From positions 1 to 20,487 of the forward strand of contig DAIUEV010000044.1 of assembly GCA_036844945.1 (NCBI GenBank): a stretch of DNA of 20,487 nucleotides. The letters are read 5' to 3'. Each line of letters begins with the position of its first letter. The first letter of the stretch is position 1. Positions 1 through 6,757 of this stretch are shown here, piece after piece. Below the pieces are notes generated by a model. It was not told the DNA's origin. It was given only the letters and a program-made list of their open reading frames with translations, and made no database searches. The DNA is from Palsa-461 sp036844945 (lineage in GTDB: Bacteria > Actinomycetota > Acidimicrobiia > Acidimicrobiales > RAAP-2). The position numbers and the translations under genes were made by a program.

Positions 1-27
1 CTAGTGCCCCTTCAGGCAACGTTTGCC
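1..27 (+). repeat. Terminal inverted repeat, tnpB 3' side
   Basis: This 27-nt end matches the reverse complement of 1429-1455 at 21 of 27 positions. The matches are 1-8, 13, 15-22 and 24-27. A small palindrome, GGCAA-CGT-TTGCC, lies at 15-27. The end overlaps the last codons and stop of tnpB. Confidence 0.75.
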
Positions 28-235
28 GCGTTGCTTGATCCTCGCCGGTGGTCCAACGAGACCAGCTCAGCCTCGCCGTCGCGAGGCCGGGCGCCGACGA
101 GCGACTCCCCAGGATTGGAGCGGCCCGGTGCCGGGCAAGACCGGTGTCGATCCATCAGATGGCGACGCCGGTCACGTCGGGCCGGCACCGAGCCGGCTCG
201 GCGGTGCGTGACGACGACCTCTGTCGTCGTGGTTC
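12..235 (-). ncRNA. Candidate omega RNA (reRNA) scaffold at the tnpB 3' end
   Basis: TnpB guide RNAs normally come from the 3' end of tnpB and run off the element end. This stretch, coding only for the non-conserved tail, holds four foldback structures: 12-21/29-38 (10-bp arms, one non-canonical pair), 123-127/132-136 (5 bp), 185-190/202-207 (6 bp) and 211-218/223-230 (perfect 8 bp, 4-nt loop). The guide would lie beyond position 1 and is not in the window. The boundaries are inferred. Confidence 0.4.
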
Positions 236-1406
236 CGCCGCCAAGAGCGGCGATGTTGCGGGCACCGACCAGGTCGCGGTGCCCGAGATAACCGCAACTG
301 CTGCAGGCAAAGCGGCGTCCTTTGGGCTTGGTCGTGCGTGCCCCGCACTGCGGGCAGGTCGAAGACGTGCCCCGCTCGTCGACTCGCACCACGTCGATCC
401 CTGCGAGCTGTGCCTTGTCGGTGAGTGCCCCGAGCAGATGGCCGCGCCTCCAGGTGTTCGCCACCCTGCGGTTGTGGTGCCGCCCCGCCCCGCCCCTGGC
501 GATGCCCTTGGGGTCGCCGACGACGAGGGTGCCCACACCGTGACGCTTCGCCCAGGCCACGGTCTCTTTGGCCGCCTCGTGGTGCATCTGGCGCACCCGG
601 CGCAGATGTCGGGACTCGGCCTTGCGTTGGGCGGCCCGGAGTTTGCGCCATCGGCGCGACCCCCGCTGGCCACGGCGGGGTGTCTTCTTGGCCATCTTCT
701 TCGACCTCGCCTTGGTGTCGGCCAGGTGCAGACGCTCCTCGGCTCGGACGGCTCGTCCCGAGACCAAGAGTGCATCGGATCCGCTCGCGACGGCGAAGGG
801 ATGGATGATGCCGAGGTCCACCCCGGCCACCGCCTGTCGGTGCCCCTCGTCGGTCTCGACGGGGACCTCGGCGGTCACGTCGAGCACCAAGCGACCGGCC
901 TCGACCAACAGAGTGACCGAGCGGACCTGGTCGGGGGCGTAGGGGACCGGTCGGGAGAGACGCAGCCATAGTTCCGGGCCGCCGCGGACGACCGAGAGCC
1001 GAACCCGGCGTCCTTCCAAACAGAAGGTCCCGGCGTAGTAGCGCAGCGGCACCAAGGCTTTGCGCCGGCGCGGGTAGCGGGCCCGCTCGCCCCGACGCTT
1101 GCGCTTGGCGGTCTCCATGGCGGCGTCGGCGTAGGCGCGCACCACCGAACGGAGGGCCGGCACCGACAGCTCTCCGACCTGGACCCCGGCCACTTCACGG
1201 CAGAGCTCCTGGTAGTTGAGCAGTGGTCGGGCGTGGCGGCGGAAGCGGTGCTCGTTCAGCTCGATGAGTGCGGCCCATACGTCCCCACCACTTCGCAGCA
1301 TCGAGTAGCAGCGCCGCGCCTGGGCCGGAGTGACCCGAAGGACGATCCGAGCCGTCCGATGGGCCACGGCTCCCTCATGGCTTTGGCGCGCTCTCGGCAC
1401 AGCCAC
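12..1406 (-). CDS. tnpB: TnpB RNA-guided nuclease, displaced catalytic Glu
   Basis: 464-aa OrfB/TnpB family protein, the ancestor-type relative of Cas12 that cuts DNA guided by an omega RNA from the element end. The RuvC-like core is visible: D197 in VDLGI, a zinc ribbon C351-x2-C354 ... C368-x2-C371, and D378 in HRDLVGARNI. The canonical RuvC-II glutamate position is glycine (G297 in LVVGDPKG). An acidic residue, E344 in VDERGTSSTC, lies 47 residues downstream, as in Fanzors and related TnpBs with a rearranged site. The middle (about 225-275) is very Arg/Lys rich. The last about 74 residues after the core are low in structure and overlap the presumed omega-RNA region. The start is a GTG at 1406; nearby alternatives cannot be excluded. 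The gene appears intact. Confidence 0.9.
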   Translation of the reverse strand: MAVPRARQSHEGAVAHRTARIVLRVTPAQARRCYSMLRSGGDVWAALIELNEHRFRRHARPLLNYQELCREVAGVQVGELSVPALRSVVRAYADAAMETAKRKRRGERARYPRRRKALVPLRYYAGTFCLEGRRVRLSVVRGGPELWLRLSRPVPYAPDQVRSVTLLVEAGRLVLDVTAEVPVETDEGHRQAVAGVDLGIIHPFAVASGSDALLVSGRAVRAEERLHLADTKARSKKMAKKTPRRGQRGSRRWRKLRAAQRKAESRHLRRVRQMHHEAAKETVAWAKRHGVGTLVVGDPKGIARGGAGRHHNRRVANTWRRGHLLGALTDKAQLAGIDVVRVDERGTSSTCPQCGARTTKPKGRRFACSSCGYLGHRDLVGARNIAALGGGTTTTEVVVTHRRAGSVPARRDRRRHLMDRHRSCPAPGRSNPGESLVGARPRDGEAELVSLDHRRGSSNAANVA

Positions 1407-1428
1407 AGCGTGTCGAGCAGGTGTGACA

Positions 1429-1455
1429 GGCAGACGTTGCCGGTTAAGGCACTAG
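1429..1455 (-). repeat. Terminal inverted repeat, tnpB 5' side
   Basis: Read on the minus strand this begins CTAGTGCC and contains GGCAACGTCTGCC, the counterpart of the palindrome in the opposite end. The outermost CTAG (1452-1455) also supplies the stop codon of the neighbouring methyltransferase gene. Confidence 0.75.
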
Positions 1456-2108
1456 CTGTGAGCCTCGAGGCCCAGCCCGAAGAATCTGAACATCGTCCGA
1501 TGGGAACGAAACCCCAGTGGCGGACCGGCCAGAGCGTGGGTGCCGACGCTGAAGAACGCGCCCTCCTCGGTGTCGAAAGCCAGCTCCTCGAAGCCTGCCT
1601 CGGCGAACCACGACCGCACCGACGGAGTGAGATCCGGCTCCTTGCGATGGCGGGTCCAGATCACGACGGCGCCCGGAGCGCACAGGTGCGGGAACTCGTG
1701 GATCGTTCGGCGGACGTCCTCGTCGCTCACGTTGCCGAACACGCCGCAGGCGAGCACGAGGTCGACGGGCACGGCACCTTCGTACACGTCGGTCGCGCCG
1801 GCGTCCCCCTCGACGACCCCGACCCGTGCCGGGAGACCGAGGGCGGCCTCCCGGGCGGCGGCGGCCAGGTCGGGGTGGAGCTCCACCAGTCGGGCGTCGA
1901 CGTCGGCCGCCCTCGGATGGGTCCTGAGCACGCCGAGGAGGTCCCGGCCCGGCCCTGCGCACATGCTGACCACCCGGATGGGGCCCGGAGGGCGGGCGTC
2001 GAGCGCGTCGGTGATGCGGCGTTGCACGATCACGAGGCGCCGGGAGAGAAAGGAGCCCTCGTCCTCGTAGTGGGCGTGCCACTCGAGCCAGTGGGGGTCG
2101 GCCGTCAC
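1452..2108 (-). CDS. Class I SAM-dependent methyltransferase
   Basis: 218-aa Rossmann-fold methyltransferase. Motif I is VVSMCAGPGRDLLGVL (about residues 50-65), with a Cys in the usual variable position. It is followed by an acidic strand end (VELHPD) and a motif IV region VDLVLACGVFGNVS; the C-terminal MFRFFG strand suggests a complete domain. The substrate is not evident. The GTG start at 2108 is chosen because TAACGT lies 7 nt upstream, the arrangement of a leaderless actinobacterial promoter, and there is no Shine-Dalgarno. The gene is divergent from the aldo/keto reductase with a 48-bp gap. Its TAG stop is contained in the CTAG border of the TnpB element, so insertion occurred exactly at the gene end. 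Confidence 0.8.
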   Translation of the reverse strand: MTADPHWLEWHAHYEDEGSFLSRRLVIVQRRITDALDARPPGPIRVVSMCAGPGRDLLGVLRTHPRAADVDARLVELHPDLAAAAREAALGLPARVGVVEGDAGATDVYEGAVPVDLVLACGVFGNVSDEDVRRTIHEFPHLCAPGAVVIWTRHRKEPDLTPSVRSWFAEAGFEELAFDTEEGAFFSVGTHALAGPPLGFRSHRTMFRFFGLGLEAHS

Positions 2109-2111
2109 GAA

Positions 2112-2124
2112 CGGGACGTTAGGA
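2112..2124 (-). promoter_or_regulatory. Candidate leaderless -10 for the methyltransferase
   Basis: TAACGT on the minus strand ends 7 nt before the GTG start at 2108 and fits the TAnnnT actinobacterial -10. There is no clear -35 hexamer in the short divergent gap. Confidence 0.35.
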
Positions 2125-2156
2125 CAGGAGGGGGCTCCGTTTGGTACGAAGGGGCC

Positions 2157-3092
2157 ATGACCGACATCCCCACCTCCACCCTCGGCCGGACCGGCCTCAC
2201 TGTCACCAAGCTCGGATACGGGGCGATGGAGCTCCGGGGTCCCGCCGGCGGGCGGGGACGCGACATCGACGACGCGGCCGCCGGGGCGATCCTCAACCAG
2301 GTGCTCGACGGCGGGATCCGGCTCATCGACACCTCTCCGGACTACGGGCGCTCCGAGGAGCTGATCGGGGAGCACATCTCGTCCCGACGCGACGAGTTCG
2401 TGCTCACCTCGAAGTGTGGCTGCCTGGTGAACCCCGACGGCAGCCCGGCCTTCGGCGAGCACATCTTCACCCGGGAGAACGTCCGGGCGGGGGTGGAGCA
2501 GAGCCTGCGGCGAATGCGGACCGATCATCTCGACGCGGTCCAGTTCCATATCAGCCCGACGTGGAGCACGCTCCAGGAGAACGACTCGGTGGCCGAGCTC
2601 GTCGCGCTGCGCGACGAGGGCAAGGTCCGGTTCATCGGCATGTCCGGCACGCTCCCCAATATCGAAGAGCACATCTCGACCGGCGTGTTCGACGTCTTCC
2701 AGATCCCCTACTCGGCGGTCGAGCGGGAACACGAACAGGTCATCTCGGAGGCCGCGGCCGCCGGTTCGGGGACCATCATCCGCGGTGGTGTCGCCCGCGG
2801 CATCCCGATGGCGGGACCCGAGACGATGGAACGGCTCCCGGAGCGCTTCCGCGAGGTCTACGCCGGACGGCGCGACCGCTTCGAGCGGGCCGGGCTCGAC
2901 GACCTGCTCGACGGCATGGGCCGGATGGAGTTCATGCTGCGCTTCACCATTAGCCACCCGGACATGCACACCACGATCGTCGGAACGGCCAACCCCCAGC
3001 ACCTCGCGGCCAACCTGGAGGCGGCGGCCAAGGGCCCGTTGCCCGCCGACCTCTACGAGGAGGCGAAGCGGCGGCTCGCGGCGGCGGCCTGA
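2157..3092 (+). CDS. Aldo/keto reductase
   Basis: 311-aa NAD(P)H-dependent oxidoreductase of the AKR superfamily, a (beta/alpha)8 barrel reducing aldehydes or ketones. The catalytic tetrad is visible: D58 and Y63 in IDTSPDYG, K86 in LTSK, and H131 in QFHIS. The N-terminal LGRTGLTVTKLGYGAMEL is typical of the bacterial Tas/YdhF-like branch, and the C-terminal TTIVGTANPQHLAANL is the cofactor-binding end. The substrate cannot be told. The ATG at 2157 begins the family's conserved N-terminus; GAAGGGG just upstream is a weak, closely spaced ribosome site. A GC hairpin follows the gene. Confidence 0.9.
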   Translation: MTDIPTSTLGRTGLTVTKLGYGAMELRGPAGGRGRDIDDAAAGAILNQVLDGGIRLIDTSPDYGRSEELIGEHISSRRDEFVLTSKCGCLVNPDGSPAFGEHIFTRENVRAGVEQSLRRMRTDHLDAVQFHISPTWSTLQENDSVAELVALRDEGKVRFIGMSGTLPNIEEHISTGVFDVFQIPYSAVEREHEQVISEAAAAGSGTIIRGGVARGIPMAGPETMERLPERFREVYAGRRDRFERAGLDDLLDGMGRMEFMLRFTISHPDMHTTIVGTANPQHLAANLEAAAKGPLPADLYEEAKRRLAAAA

Positions 3093-3157
3093 CCGCCAAG
3101 TCCGCTGCGGCCGGGCCGCCGGCGTCACGCGTGGTGGCGCCCCGGCCGGTCGGGGCT

Positions 3158-3178
3158 CCCCGCCCGTAGGAGGCGGGG
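3158..3178 (+). terminator. GC hairpin after the aldo/keto reductase
   Basis: CCCCGCC (3158-3164) and GGCGGGG (3172-3178) form a perfect 7-bp stem with a 7-nt loop between two same-strand genes. There is no T tract. Confidence 0.4.
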
Positions 3179-3217
3179 CCGCGGGATGATCTGTCTCACC
3201 GGGTCCCGCGGGCTGGG

Positions 3218-3223
3218 TAGGTT
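3218..3223 (+). promoter_or_regulatory. Candidate -10 (TAGGTT) for the acyl-CoA synthetase
   Basis: TAGGTT fits TAnnnT and lies about 40 nt before the ATG at 3264, between the upstream hairpin and the ribosome site. No -35 match was seen. Confidence 0.25.
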
Positions 3224-3263
3224 TCGCAGGCGTCCCGACGGAATGCACGGGGGGAGGGTGGCG

Positions 3264-4829
3264 ATGACCGACCGGTGGAACCTCGCCGATATGGTCCGCT
3301 CCCAGGCCCGGGTCCGGCCGGACCGGCCGGCGCTGACCTATGGCGACCAGGTCCTCGACTGGCGGGCGCTCGACGAGCGCTCGACCGCGGTGGCGGCGGC
3401 GTTCGCGTCGATCGGCATCGGGTCGGGTGACCGGGTCGCCTGGATCGGGAAGAACGCCCCCGAGTACTTCGACGTCCTGTTCGGCGCCGGGAAGGTCGGC
3501 GCGGTCACGGTCGGGGTGAACTGGCGTCTCAATCCGGCCGAGATGGCCTTCATCGTGAAGGACGCCGGCGCCCAGGTGCTGGTGGTCGACGAGGAGCACC
3601 TGCCCGATGGCTCCGAGCTGCTCGGGGTGGCCGAGCGCGTGCTCATGATCGGGTCGGGTTCGTTGCCCGAGGGCGCCCGCCCCTACGCAGCGTGGGTCGC
3701 CGACGTGGAGCCCATCGACCCCGGCCACTCGGGCGAACCCGACGAGGTGGCCATGCAGCTGTACACCTCGGGCACCACCGGGCTGCCGAAGGGGGCGATG
3801 CTGGTCAACTCGGCCATGTCGCTGTTGACGAGCGTGGCCAAACCGATGTTCGGCCTGGACGAGCACTCGATCAACATCGTCGCGGTGCCGACCTTCCACA
3901 TCGGCGGGGCGGGGTATGCCCTGGTGGGCATGGCCCAGGGCGGGCACACGATCCTCATGCGGGACTTCGATCCGCCCGCCGTCCTCGACGCGCTGTGCAG
4001 GCACGGCGTGACCAACGCCTTCTTCGTCCCGGCCATGCTCGCGGCGCTGTGTGCCGTGCCCGGCGCCAAAGAGCGCGACTACTCGGCCCTGCGCGTCGTC
4101 ATCTACGGCGCCTCCCCGATCACCGACGAGGTGCTTCGGGTCGCCATGGATACCTTCGGGTGCGACTTCGTCCAGGTCTACGGGATGACCGAGACGACCG
4201 GCGCGATCACCCAGCTCGGGGCCGAGGACCACGACCCAGGCGGCCCCCGGTCCGGTCTGCTGCGCTCGGCCGGGAAGCCCTTCTCGTGGGTCGAGATGCG
4301 GATCGTCGAGCCCGAGTCGGGCGAGGAGAAGGCGCCCGGCGAGGTGGGCGAGCTGTGGACCCGCTCACCGCAGAACATGGCCGGCTACTGGAACAACTCC
4401 GAGGCGACGGCGGCGACCATCACCGAGGACGGCTGGCTCAAGACCGGCGACGCCGGCTACCTGGACGAGGAGGGCTACCTCTTCCTCACCGACCGGGTGA
4501 AGGACATGATCGTCACCGGGGGCGAGAACGTCTACCCGATCGAGATCGAGAACGTGCTGGCGGGGCACCCCTCGGTCGCCGACGTCGCGGTGATCGGGGT
4601 CCCCGACGCCCGGTGGGGCGAGACCGTGAAGGCCGTCGTCGTGCTGAAGCCCGGGGCGAGCGCGGACGCCACCGAGCTCATCGCCTTCTGCCGCGACCGG
4701 ATCGCCCACTTCAAGTGCCCCACCTCGGTCGACTTCCTCGACGTCCTGCCCCGCAACCCGTCGGGCAAGATCCTGAAGCGCGAGCTGCGCGAGCCGTATT
4801 GGCAGGGCCACGAACGCCGGGTGAGCTGA
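3264..4829 (+). CDS. AMP-dependent acyl-CoA synthetase (FadD-like)
   Basis: 521-aa ANL-superfamily enzyme that activates a carboxylic acid to its acyl-AMP and then to the CoA thioester. Visible motifs are the phosphate loop YTSGTTGLPKGAML (167-180), YGMTET (306-311), TGDAGY (395-399) and the hinge region DRVKDMIVTGGENVYP (410-425). The catalytic lysine K502 is in PSGKILKREL. The length is that of medium/long-chain fatty-acid or 3-oxocholate-type ligases of actinobacteria; the chain length preferred cannot be deduced. The ATG at 3264 follows a strong GGGGGAGG site with about 6-nt spacing; an in-frame upstream ATG at 3243 lacks such a site. An SRPBCC gene follows on the same strand after 162 bp. 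Confidence 0.93.
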   Translation: MTDRWNLADMVRSQARVRPDRPALTYGDQVLDWRALDERSTAVAAAFASIGIGSGDRVAWIGKNAPEYFDVLFGAGKVGAVTVGVNWRLNPAEMAFIVKDAGAQVLVVDEEHLPDGSELLGVAERVLMIGSGSLPEGARPYAAWVADVEPIDPGHSGEPDEVAMQLYTSGTTGLPKGAMLVNSAMSLLTSVAKPMFGLDEHSINIVAVPTFHIGGAGYALVGMAQGGHTILMRDFDPPAVLDALCRHGVTNAFFVPAMLAALCAVPGAKERDYSALRVVIYGASPITDEVLRVAMDTFGCDFVQVYGMTETTGAITQLGAEDHDPGGPRSGLLRSAGKPFSWVEMRIVEPESGEEKAPGEVGELWTRSPQNMAGYWNNSEATAATITEDGWLKTGDAGYLDEEGYLFLTDRVKDMIVTGGENVYPIEIENVLAGHPSVADVAVIGVPDARWGETVKAVVVLKPGASADATELIAFCRDRIAHFKCPTSVDFLDVLPRNPSGKILKRELREPYWQGHERRVS

Positions 4830-4952
4830 GCGATCCCTCGCCGACGCCACGACGCACACGACCCAAGGCAGGGACCCTTTGCCTCGTGACGGCCACGGGG
4901 ACCGCGGACCGGAACCCCTCGGTATCGGTGAGCTGGAGGTCGTCGTCGGCCA

Positions 4953-4958
4953 TAGGAT
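4953..4958 (+). promoter_or_regulatory. Candidate -10 (TAGGAT) for the SRPBCC gene
   Basis: TAGGAT is a good TAnnnT -10, 33 nt before the ATG at 4992, in a 162-bp gap with nothing else convincing. Confidence 0.35.
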
Positions 4959-4991
4959 CTCGGCGCTGCGTAGGCGAAAGGGTGTGGCTTG

Positions 4992-5459
4992 ATGGTCGAA
5001 TTGTCCGATCTCCAGGTGTCTCGGACGATCGTGGTCGAGGCACCACCGGCCCACGTCTACGAGATCGTCGCCGACGTGACCCGCATCGGGGAGCTGAGCC
5101 CGGTGTGTAAGGCGGCGTGGTGGGACGAAGGATCGACAGCCCATGAGGGAGCGTGGTTCACCGGTCGCAACGAGGTCGAAGGTCGCGATCCCTGGGAGCG
5201 TCGCTGCGAAGTCGTGATCGCGGAGCCCGGCCGGGCGTTCGGCTGGATTGCGGGTGGGCGCGAGGAGGGCATCGCCGAGTGGAGCTACCGCTTCCGGCCG
5301 GTTGATCAGGGAACAGAGGTGGAGGAGTCCTGGAGGATCCTCCGGATGGTCGACCGGCTCCGCGCCTACGGCGACGAGTTCCTCACCAACATGAAGGTGA
5401 GCACCGAGTCCGGCATCGAGGCAACGCTCGCCAACCTGAAGAAGGTTGCCGAGTCGTAG
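4992..5459 (+). CDS. SRPBCC (START-like) family protein
   Basis: 155-aa helix-grip fold protein of the polyketide cyclase/dehydratase and lipid-transport (SRPBCC) group. These carry a deep hydrophobic ligand cavity. The N-terminal strand SRTIVVEAPPAHVYEIVADVTRIGELSP is the hallmark, followed by the strand pattern WFTGRNEVE, FGWIAGG and EWSYRFRPV, and a long C-terminal helix (about 115-150). The ligand is unknown. The ATG at 4992 is preferred, with AAAGGG about 9 nt upstream; a TTG immediately before it is also in frame. It may be co-expressed with the acyl-CoA synthetase, but a candidate promoter suggests a separate transcript. Confidence 0.85.
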   Translation: MVELSDLQVSRTIVVEAPPAHVYEIVADVTRIGELSPVCKAAWWDEGSTAHEGAWFTGRNEVEGRDPWERRCEVVIAEPGRAFGWIAGGREEGIAEWSYRFRPVDQGTEVEESWRILRMVDRLRAYGDEFLTNMKVSTESGIEATLANLKKVAES

Positions 5460-5550
5460 CCCGGAAGGACCAGCTCGCGGCGTCATTGACGGGCGTGCGG
5501 CGACAGGACCTCAGCCCCACCGTTGCGCCGACCCGATCTCTTCGGGGCCA

Positions 5551-5556
5551 TAGTCT
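5551..5556 (+). promoter_or_regulatory. Leaderless -10 (TAGTCT) for the glycosyltransferase
   Basis: TAGTCT ends 6 nt before the GTG start at 5563, the spacing expected when transcription begins at the start codon. No ribosome site precedes that GTG. Confidence 0.45.
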
Positions 5557-5562
5557 CCGGCG

Positions 5563-6726
5563 GTGCGGGTCCTGGCGGCGTGCTCACTCGGTGGGTCGGG
5601 TCACCTCAACCCGCTCCGGCCCCTCCTCCGGGCCGCCGAGCGCCAGGGCCACGAGACCCTGGTGGCCGGGCCACCCGCCCTCGGCGATCTGGTGATCGCG
5701 GCTGGGCACCGCTTCGCGGCATGCGGCGAGCCCGCCGAGGCCGATGTGGCGCCCATCCGGGAGCGCCTCCCGGTGGCCCCGGCGGCGGAAGCGTCGCGCT
5801 TGGCCAACCGCGAACTCTTCGGGCGGATGGCGACGGAGGCCATGCTCCCCGGTATGGCACGGGTGTTCGACGAGTGGTGCCCCGAGCTCGTCCTGCGGGA
5901 CCCGTGTGAGTACGCATCGGCCGTGGTGGCGCACGGCGCCGGGATCGCCACCCACCAGGTGGGCATCTCGGTCGCCGACGGCGAGTCGGCCTCGATCTCG
6001 ATCGCCGCACCGGCGCTCGAGCGGTTCCGTCCGGGGCTCGCCGACGAGCTGCGCGCCAGTCCGTACCTGACCCAGTTCCCGGCGTCGCTCGACCCCTCCC
6101 CGTTCCCGCGGACCAGGCGCTTCCACGGCGATGGTGGGTTCGCTCCCGGTCGCCGGCCCGCCCGAGGCCGCGACCGACCGCGCCTGTATGTCTCCTTCGG
6201 CACGGTGCTCGGCCACATGACGATCGCCGCCGACGTCTACCGGACTGCGCTCTTGGCGCTGACCCAGCTCGATGCCGACGTGCTGTTCACCGTCGGTCGC
6301 CAGTTCGACCCCGCCGACCTCGGCCCGCTGCCGCCGCACGTCCGGGTGGAGCGATGGGTCGAGCAGACCGAGGTGCTCGGCGACGTCGACGCGGTGGTGT
6401 GCCACGGGGGCTCGGGCACCCTGTTCGGGGCGATCGGAGCCGGCGTGCCGGTCGTCGTCGTGCCGCTGTTCGCCGACCAGTTCGAGAACGGTCGCCGGGT
6501 GGCCCGAGCGGGCGCGGGCCTGGTCGTCGAGCGGCCGGGACCGCCGGACGGCGGTCGGTCGGTCGTCGGGGCGGACGACGCGCCCCGGATCGCTCAGGCG
6601 ATTGACGCGGTGCTCGGTGACGCGCGCTACCGATTCGCCGCAGGGCAGATCGGTGACGAGATGGCGGCGACCCCGAGCGCCGGCGAGCTCATCTCGGAGC
6701 TGGTGCAGGGCGGGGGCGGGTCATGA
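5563..6726 (+). CDS. GT-B glycosyltransferase (GT1/MGT-like)
   Basis: 387-aa glycosyltransferase of the UDP-glucuronosyl/macrolide glycosyltransferase group. It moves a sugar from a nucleotide donor to a small acceptor. The N-terminal domain opens with VLAACSLGGSGHLNPLRPLL, the usual G-x-G-H loop with the catalytic His. The C-terminal domain (from about 205, LYVSFGTVLG) carries the donor-binding signature CHGGSGTLFGAI ... GVPVVVVPLFADQFENG (about 279-310). The acceptor could be a lipid, polyketide or carotenoid. The GTG at 5563 is placed by the N-terminal strand and by the leaderless -10. It converges on a methyltransferase with a 6-bp gap, the two stop codons lying in opposite arms of a perfect inverted repeat. 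Confidence 0.9.
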   Translation: MRVLAACSLGGSGHLNPLRPLLRAAERQGHETLVAGPPALGDLVIAAGHRFAACGEPAEADVAPIRERLPVAPAAEASRLANRELFGRMATEAMLPGMARVFDEWCPELVLRDPCEYASAVVAHGAGIATHQVGISVADGESASISIAAPALERFRPGLADELRASPYLTQFPASLDPSPFPRTRRFHGDGGFAPGRRPARGRDRPRLYVSFGTVLGHMTIAADVYRTALLALTQLDADVLFTVGRQFDPADLGPLPPHVRVERWVEQTEVLGDVDAVVCHGGSGTLFGAIGAGVPVVVVPLFADQFENGRRVARAGAGLVVERPGPPDGGRSVVGADDAPRIAQAIDAVLGDARYRFAAGQIGDEMAATPSAGELISELVQGGGGS

Positions 6727-6757
6727 TCGTCCTCAGGGCTTGGTGAGGACGATCATG
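6722..6757. terminator. Perfect 14-bp inverted repeat, bidirectional terminator
   Basis: CATGATCGTCCTCA (6722-6735) and its exact reverse complement (6744-6757) flank an 8-nt loop. The arms contain the TGA stop of the plus-strand glycosyltransferase (6724-6726) and, on the other strand, the TGA of the methyltransferase (6733-6735). The position suits a two-way transcription terminator, although no T tract follows. Confidence 0.7.

Larger units (their letters stand above)
1..1455 (-). mobile_element. TIR-bounded element carrying only tnpB
   Basis: The element is defined by two matching ends in inverted orientation: positions 1-27 and the reverse complement of 1429-1455 agree at 21 of 27 positions without gaps. 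Both start with CTAGTGCC and share an internal GGCAACGT block. The only convincing gene inside is tnpB on the minus strand. There is no TnpA (Y1), serine recombinase or DDE transposase. CTAG at both extremes could be a 4-bp target duplication (element proper about 5-1451) or part of the ends. Classical IS200/IS605 elements lack TIRs, so this looks like a non-autonomous TnpB carrier moved in trans. The window starts exactly at the element border, so the outer flank is not visible. Confidence 0.75.

Noticed and set aside
48..971. Long plus-strand open frame opposite tnpB
   Set aside because: It has no domain-like pattern and mirrors the strongly conserved TnpB frame on the other strand; it is a GC-rich shadow.
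2109..4232. Very long minus-strand frame running upstream of the first methyltransferase
   Set aside because: It lies opposite the aldo/keto reductase and acyl-CoA synthetase genes and its translation is low-complexity His/Arg/Gly sequence. Only the part from 2108 down is a real gene.
4866..4884. AGGCA/TGCCT stem after the acyl-CoA synthetase gene
   Set aside because: Only 5 bp with a 9-nt loop and no T tract; not distinguishable from chance in this composition.
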